Positions 22,601 through 31,600 of a DNA stretch of 64,000 nt are shown in pieces (within the stretch, counting starts at the first letter, position 1; every line of letters begins with the position of its first letter). The notes beneath the pieces are model-generated. The model saw nothing but the letters and a program-made list of their open reading frames with translations. It did no database searches and was not told where the DNA came from. This stretch comes from Tachypleus tridentatus. Lineage: Eukaryota > Arthropoda > Merostomata > Xiphosura > Limulidae. Location: assembly GCF_004210375.1 (NCBI RefSeq), contig NC_134833.1:143150127-143214126 (forward strand), in the 5' to 3' direction. The position numbers and the translations under genes were made by a program.

Positions 22601-25600
22601 AAGTTTTTAGATCACTGTAAAGTTACTTTGCCGGGTATAGTTTTTAGATCGCTGTAACGTTGGTAACAATCTAGAACTTTGCAGGCACAGATTTTAAAGT
22701 AATTCATGTGTGAGTGTTTGCCTCAATCAGTTCTGGAAAACAATTAACAAAACTGGCGAAATCGATACGTTTCAGAGAACAATCGAGAACTAGTTATGTT
22801 TCTCAACATAAGTATATTTAAACGAGCTCTTCCCGGCTGTCCTTAAGCACGTAACTAAGTTTTATCTTTGGAAAGAAGAGTGGGAGAAGAGCTTGATTAC
22901 TGGATGAGGCAAAAAATATTGTTTGTTTTGTTTTTTAAGTTACCTTAAGGATCACAAATACGTGTTTGTTTTAGGGTTTGGGGTCAAGGCTACACACACT
23001 CGTCCCTAATTTTGAGCTCATAGACTACAATTAGTAGTAGCTACTGCCAACTTTTGGGCTACTCTTTCCAGACAAAATAATGGGATTTAACAGTCACTCT
23101 TATAACTAATCTATGACTCCAAAGTGCGGTATGAGGACGGGACGCAAACCATGAATGTCTGGATTCACAGACTATGAAAGCTAAACACTAGGCCACGCAT
23201 GTTCTAGGAGTTATCATTATATGTTTCAACTGAACATTAGTTTCATAATAGTGCACGATCTGCGGCTCCTATGTTCATTTGTTAAAATGCGTAACAGACA
23301 GTTGTTTGAGAGCAAAGGCACAATGAGCTAGATGTTGGGTTCATAGCGGGAAATCGAACGCTGGACTTTGGCGTTGTAAGTGCATAAACTTACCGCTGTT
23401 CCACCAGGAGTGACGTGATAAATGGAACCCACGTAACTACAAGTTTAAATTTGTTCAATTAATTGTTTGTTTGTTTTTTCATGCTGCGAATTTTCAATCC
23501 GAATAGCTTATCTAATGTATGTTAATTTCTGTTTCCTAAGCAACGGTTAACAGTTAATTGAACAAAGCTGAAACTGCTAGAATCGGATAAGCATTGATAA
23601 ATTATATACCCGTTTCAACCTTTGCTAGAAAGAGCATTTCATACGTTACCACATTTATACACAAAAATTTTTGTTCGATACATGAAAAATTGAAAAAATA
23701 ATAATGATAATAATGAACCGAAGTAATTTAATAGGTTTAAAACTGAAAAAAAAAACATTCAAACTTAAAGCTGACTAGGATAACGGTTCGAGACACCTCA
23801 CCAACTTGAGGTCTCACAGCTAACTAAGACAAGGGTTTGACGCATTCTGATAGTTAGGATGTCTCACAGCTAACTAAGACAAGGGTCTGACGCATCCTGA
23901 TAGTTAGGGTGTCTCACAGCTAACTAAGACAAGGGTGACGCATTCTGATAGTTAGGATGTCTCACAGCTAACTAAGAAAGGGGTCTGACGCATTCTGATA
24001 GTTAGGGTGTCTCACAGCTAACTAAGACAAGGGTCTAACGCATCCTGATAGTTAGGGTGTCTCACAGCTAACTAAGACAAGGGTCTGACTCATTCTGATA
24101 ATTAGGGTGTCTCACAGCTAACTAAGAAAAGGGTCTGACGCATTCTGATAGTCAGGATGTCTCGCAGCTAACTAAGACAAGGGTCTGACGCATTCTGATA
24201 ATTAGGGTGTCTCACAGCTAACTAAGAAAAGGGTCTGACGCATTCTGATAGTCAGGATGTCTCACAGCTAACTAAGACAAGGGTCTGACACATCCTGATA
24301 GTTAGGGTGTCTCACAGCTAACTAAGACAAGGGTCTGACGCATTCTGATAGTTAGGGTGTCTCACAGCTAACTAAGACAAGGGTCTGACGCATCCTGATA
24401 GTTAGGGTGTCTCACAGCTAACTAAGAAAGGGGTCTGACGCATTCTGATAGTTAGGGTGTCTCACAGCTAACTAAGACAAGGGTCTGACGCATTCTGATA
24501 GTTAGGGTGTTTCACAGCTAACTAAGACAAGGGTCTAACGCATTCTGATAGTTAGGGTGCGAGTAATCGAATCCCATCATCGAACATTCTCGTCCTTTCC
24601 GCCGTGGAACGTTACAATATTACAATCAATCCCACTATTGGTCGGTAAAGAACAACCTTAAAGTTGATATAGGATGTTATTCATGACTGCCTTCCCTCTA
24701 GTCTATCACTTCAAAATTAGAGACAGCAAGTGCAGATAGCTCTCGAGTAGATTCGTGAAAAAATCGACAAAAGACAAAATTTCGAATTATCGATTCGTCT
24801 TGAAGTCATCCATCTGATATTCAAGATAATTGTTGGAAGTTCTTTGTGTGAAATGTACAGCAATCTTCTGTTACGGGACGAAAATCCTTGTGTGTGAAAC
24901 CTGAATTATTGTCGTATTCAAAATGAAGCTGAAGTTATGTGTGAAATGTAAGATGTTGTCATATTCAAAATAAAAGGTGAAAGTTTTTGCGTATGAAATA
25001 TGAAGAGTTGTCACATTTAAAATGAGACGTGAAAGTTTTTGCATAGGAAATATGAAGCGTTGTCACATTCAAAATGAGGGGTGAAAGTTTTTGCATATGA
25101 AATATAAAGAGTTGTCTTAGTCAAAATGAGGGGTGAAAGTTTTTGCATATGAAATATAAAAGAGTTGTCTTAGTCAAAATGAGGGGTGAGTTGTCACATT
25201 CAAAATGAGGGGTAAAAGTTTTTGCATATGAAAAGTGAAGCGTTGTCACATTCAAAATGAGGGGTGAAAGTTTTTGCATATGAAATATGAAGAGTTGTCA
25301 CATTCAGAATGAGGGGTGAAAGTTTTTGCATATGAAATTTGAAGCGTCATCACATTTAAAATAAGGAGTGAAAGGTTTTGCACATGAAATATGAAGCGTT
25401 GTCACATTCAAAATGAAGAATGAAAGTTTTGCATATGAAATATGAAGAGTTGTCACATTCAAAATAAGGGATGAAAGGTTTTGCATATGAAATATGAAGC
25501 GTTGTCACATTCAAAATGAAGAATGAAAGGTTTTGCATATGAAATATGAAGCGTTGTCACATTCAAAACGAGGGGTGAAAGTTTTTGTATATGAAATATG

Positions 25601-28600
25601 AAGCGTTGTCACATTCAAAATGAAGGGTGAAAGGTTTTGCATATGAAATATGAAGCGTTGTCACATTCAAAATGAAGAATGAAAGGTTTTGCATATGAAT
25701 ATGAAGCGTTGTCTCATTCAAAATGAAGAGTGAAAGGTTTTGCATATGAAATATGAAGCGTTGTCACATTGAAAATGAAGGGTGAAAGGTTTTGCATATG
25801 AAATATGAAGCGTTGTCACATTAAAAATGAGGGGTGAAAGTTTTTGCATATGAAATATGAAGCATTGTCACATTCAAAATGAATGAAAGGTTTTGCATAT
25901 GAATATGAAGCGTTGTCTCATTCAAAATGAAGGGTGAAAGGTTTTGCATGTGAAATATGAAGCGTTGTCACATTCAAAATGAAGGGTGAAAGGTTTTGCA
26001 TATGAAATATGAAGCGTTGTCTCATTCAAAATGAAGAGTGAAAGGTTTTGCATATGAAATATGAAGCGTTGTCACATTGAAAATGAAGGGTGAAAGGTTT
26101 TGCATATGAAATATGAAGCGTTGTCACATTCAAAATGAAGGGTGAAAGGTTTTGCATATGAATATGAAGCATTGTCTCATTCAAAATGAAGGGTGAAAGG
26201 TTTTGCATGTGAAATATGAAGCGTTGTCACATTCAAAATGAAGGGTGAAAGGTTTTGCATATGAAATATGAAGCGTTGTCTCATTCAAAATGAAGAGTGA
26301 AAGGTTTTGCATATGAAATATGAAGCGTTGTCACATTGAAAATGAAGGGTGAAAGGTTTTGCATATGAAATATGAAGCGTTGTCACATTGAAAATGAAGG
26401 GTGAAAGATTTTGCATATGAAATATGAAGCGTTGTCACATTCAAAATAAGGAATGAGAGCTCTTCTGGGTGAACTATAAAGCGTTATTTTATTTCTTTTT
26501 CAGAGAAATGTAGTGGTGGAAGATCAGATACACTGAAACCAATGCAGGTATCTTAAAAGAACAACTATTGACACTAATTTCCTATTTTTATATTAACTCT
26601 GAATTGTATGAACCATCGTGTACCTGGCCTGCTTCGACAGCACACCAAGTTAAATTTCGTGATTTATCTACAATTCAAATTGCTGTTTCTGAGGCAGTAA
26701 TATATGGTAGGTTTATTTCAGCATATACCAGTTTTACTGTCACCCGATAAATGTTTTAGAGATGAGCGATTTTTTGTGGCCAGAAGGTACTATAGTTAAG
26801 ATATTGTGTAGCCTGGCGTAATTAAGTGAGTCTAAACATGCTGGTTAGTTTACTAAACACACAGTCTACGGGTCGCAGGTTGGAGTCTCGTCACGAAAAT
26901 TCAAAATCGAGACTCGCATAGTCAGAATCCAGCGCCTTAACCACCAGGATTTTTTTGCCAGATTTTGAGGATTAATCCCACTACGCATTAGTAACAGATA
27001 ACCCAAATATGGGCAATAAGTGGTGTTTACTAAATAACTTCCCTCTAGCTTATTACTTCCAAATTTTGAATAGCTAGCCTAGATAGATCTCTAACGGCTT
27101 TGTGAGAAATTCAACAAACAAATGAATAATGATGTAATGTATCGTTCAAACGACACAATTTAAAATTGTAGTGATACTCAAAAATCACGTTTATCAACTA
27201 TGTTAAAGAGACACTTGAGATAAAGGTATTTATCTGAAAGTCAGAGTAGAACTTACAACCGGTAGACTAAACAGATGGCAAAATGTAGAGAGGGTTATCT
27301 ATGTTGTATGGGAGGGTTATAGGAAGATAAAGTTGAAACATTTTACGTACACGTGCTTAAGATCACGTGTATTTTAGATAACTGTATGTCCGCCTAAATT
27401 TATTAAACTTAAAGATTACATGTATCAGTCATTTGAATTCAAATTTGTAACAAATGTTAATTTATATTTTAGAATACTATTTGAAAAGCTCTGAGAACCC
27501 CCTCCCACCGACTTCACATCTTAGGACCGTCCAGATACTCGTGCAAGTTATGGAGATGTATGTGACGAATCACCTTGGTTACAAGTATTATGTATAAATA
27601 TACACTAGTATCACAAACACGTCGCTGACCGTTAGATAGTATCACAAACATGGCGCTAATCGTTAGCTAATATTATAAACATAGCGCTAATAAGCTGAAA
27701 CTTTGAACCACCAATGAGGTTTCGAACCTAGGGCAACTATCAGTTAAAATATCAGGTCATCTCATAAGTAATGTCCAAAAATTTAATAAAGAAAGTGCAT
27801 CATCATTTCTGTCTTTGTAGAAGGTTTTAATGACTAAAGTATGTAGTAAGACGTGTATAGAAATGTTCAGACTAATTAAAGAAACTAACCAAACTCCACT
27901 TTTTCAGATCATTAATCAAATAAACCCTAATAAAGACGGATGTGTCTGAGGAGCACATTAGGCATATAACGGTTTATGAGTTTAAAAAAGACAACAGTAC
28001 AGCAGAAACTACATGAAACATTCAAAGTGTTTATGGTGCGGAGTCTCTCAATGAAAGAAAATGCCGAAGGTGGTTTCAGAAGTTTAGATCAGGTGACTAC
28101 AGCTTAAGAGATGTGCCACGTTCAGGTCGTCCTGTTGAGTTTAATGATGACTTGCTGCTGACAGCACTTGATGAAGATTGTACTGTAACAGTTGAAGAAC
28201 TAGCACAAAAGCTTAATTCAACCCATTCAACAGTTCACGTCACCTTCAACAGCTTGGAAAGGTGTCAAAACTTGGAACATATGTTCCTCATGATTTGACA
28301 AAAGCCAACCTTAGAGCAAGAGTGGACATTTGCACTTTTCTGCATGAACGTAATGCGCTTATATTTTGGGCAGGTTAGTGATTGGAGATGAAAAATTTAT
28401 GTATTATAAAAATGTTAAGCGTCGCAGACAATGGTTCAGTGCAGGTAAACTAGCCCAAAACACAGCCCAAAATGGACCTCCACCCTAGAAAAGTCTTGTT
28501 AAGCGTTTGATGGTATATTGTTGGTGTGATCCATTTTGAGTTGCTGTCACTCAATGCAACGAATACATCAGACTTCTATTGTCAATAGTTTGAGCGCTTG

Positions 28601-31600
28601 AATGTTGCACTGACAGAAAATAGGCCTGCTTTGATCAATTGTAAGGTGTTGTGTTACACCAGGATAATGCACGGTCACATATAGCAAGGATCACATCTGC
28701 AAAGATTGAAGAGCTAGACTGGGATAAACTTCCACATCCTCCTTACTCTCCAGACCTTGCCCCATCTGATTATTATATATTCCGAAGTTTGCAGAACTAT
28801 TTTGGTGGAAAAGAACTTGGAACACATGAAGATGTCAAAACTACCTTCTCAACTTTCTGTTCCTCCAAACCTCAAGAATTTTATGAAAGTGGCATTCGGA
28901 AGCTTGTGAATCGTTGGCAGGAAGTAATTAAAAATAATGGAACATACATTATTGACTAAATAACATTAAAAGTGTTTAAAATCCTTTCTCTTTTCCTGAA
29001 CCTAAAATCGGACATTACTTAAGAGATGACCTGATACTTCAATAATCAAAATTCCGAAAAGAAAACTTAATCTATACATGTACTTGATGCATACAGGTAC
29101 TTAATACAAACGTGTACTTAATAAATACATGTACCTCAAAGGAGGATTGACTGGATTTTAAACCAAAAGTCCGTTTACAGTTTTCGTTTCCATTTAGTAA
29201 ATATTTAATAATTAAATTGCTAACAGCCAGTGTTATATGATAACACCAACTACAAGCAACACATAAAAATAAAACTCAAAACTCGATATCTTGAGTAGTG
29301 ATTAAAATGCTGGTAGCTAACAATATAACTGCAATAACACTTAACATAGACAATGTGTTAAATTATAATTGAAAGTCAACACCTTCAAGTATTACAAGAA
29401 TTGTCTTAGTATAATAATTCTGCCCCCCAGTGGCACAGTGGTATGTCTGCGGACATACACACTAAAAAACCGGGTTTCGATACCCGTGGTGGGCAGAGCA
29501 CAGACAGCCCATTGTGTAGCTTTGTGCTTAATTCAAAACAAACAAAAAAAACATTTGTGCCCGGCATGGCCGAGCGCGTTAGGCGTGCGACTCCTAATTC
29601 GCGGGTTCGCATCCCAGTCGCGCTAAATATGCTCGCCCTTTCAGCCGTGGGGGCGTTATAATGTTACGGTCAATCCCACTATTCGTTGGTACAAGAGTAG
29701 CCCAAGAGTTGGCGGTAGGTGGTGACAACTAGCTGCCTTCCCTCTAGTCTTACATTGCAAATTTAGGGACGGCTCAGATTTCTCCTCCTGGTTGGGGGTT
29801 GTGCAGTAGGCTAACAATCTGCTCACTTAAAAAAACCAGCCTGTTAATGAATCCGCAAGCGATTGCGGCCCTATGTTCCTTCATGGAATCGAGTGGCATA
29901 ATAATAATATAATAATAATTCTAGGTTTAGAAACTTAAATGCTTGGACAACTTACTACAATAGAAAATTATTAATATAACGACACAATTCTGTTTTCTGA
30001 AAAAAAGCCAAAATAATCTAGTTTTTTTAATAGTCAAAAGTTAACCATAGAAAGACAGCAGTTGCCCTGTTCTCGATAAAATAAAATATAAAATGACAGA
30101 TAAAGAAATCTAACTGACAGACGAACAAAGTTAAACTGGCAATAAACATGTTTAAAATGAAAGCACAACATGCCTAAAATTATAGTAACATCAATTTTGA
30201 TGTAAAGTTTGTTTGTTTTAGAACGCACGAACATTAAGCTACCTGCTGTGTACACCAGGAGAATCGAAACCCGGATCTTAGCGTCGTAAGTTCCTAAACT
30301 TATGGTTGTCCCATAGAGGGGATTTAAAATTACGTCCTAGAGTGAGAGTTTACTGGTGGTAATAAGATAAGGTCCTCAACTATTCTTACTTGGCCATGTA
30401 AGAGCATATACTCAGTGAAAAACGGATATTAACAGTCCAATTACTGGTAAAACTCAGGTTTGTGTATTATTCTAGTAACACGACGTTCGTTGTTGAATAG
30501 ATTGATTGGTTTATTTGTCAATATAAGAAGAAAGGTTATTTAGTTGTTTTTTTCTTTCATATTAGCAACAGAGTGACAACGAATAATATTATTATTGTTA
30601 TTTATTTTTGAGAATGATTTTCAAAGTGTAGTGTTTATCGATATTCGAAAGACTATGGTGTATGCAGTATTTGATTATGAATGTGTTGAATAGCAAATGT
30701 TTGGAAAAAAACAGAAACACGAATTCAACTTGACACTGTAGAAACCATGAGATCACTCTATTGATTAGAAACTTTACAAAGACATTGTAACGCTGTCACA
30801 TTGCTTTTGTTTTTAAATGTAGGATAAAAATATCGTACGACAAAGTTTTAAACGAATCACTACGTATATCGTATGCCTTGTGTGTGTGTGTGTGTATGTA
30901 CGCAAAAGGCAACGTGTGACTCAATGTTAGCGTCCCGGACTGCGATAAATGGTCCGAGATTCGAGTCTATGATAAGCCACTTTCATTTGTGGGTCCTTCA
31001 TTCAATCCCGCTATTTCATTAATAGTGTCTATGTAGACAACAGGTACTGTTGTTGACCTGCTCTTTAGTAGTTCAAAATTAGAAACACTCAAGGCTGAGC
31101 CACGAGATCTAAAGGTGTGTCGACACAATACGGTACAATCCATGTATTTTTATGCAATTTGGCAAGCTTTCAGTAAACATTACGTCCTTTGTAGACAAAA
31201 AAATCAGAATTTTTAATAAAGTATTTTTGCTAAAATGTAATAAAGGAAGATGAACATTGAATACTACATATTGTCTTCATTTCTTTTATCAAAGACATTA
31301 CATGTAAAGTAACATAACAAATTAACAAAACATAAGTATTAACTTGTTATTTTACTTCTCTTGCCAACTGCCATTTAGTTGACCAAACCTGAGAATTTTA
31401 AAAATCACTATAAAGTGTGAAGTACCTAAATAAGGCAATGTTAGTAATATAGATAATAAATTACGGACAAGACTGTATAGATTGTAGACATCAAATATTG
31501 TGAAATAATAGTTGAAATCTAATCTTCAAAATATGAAATACTACAATCCCTGGAAAAGGTATTGTTCAGGTTTAAATGATAAGACACAGATGAGTCACCA

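Noticed and set aside
23770-24560. Possible CRISPR-like array
   Set aside because: Units are contiguous 50-bp tandem repeats with no unique spacers, in eukaryotic DNA.
24893-26455. Minus-strand open frames of 60 codons reading [15 protein letters not shown] repeats
   Set aside because: They track the 52-bp array exactly. As 52 is not a multiple of three they cannot remain in one frame, and no signal or start context exists.
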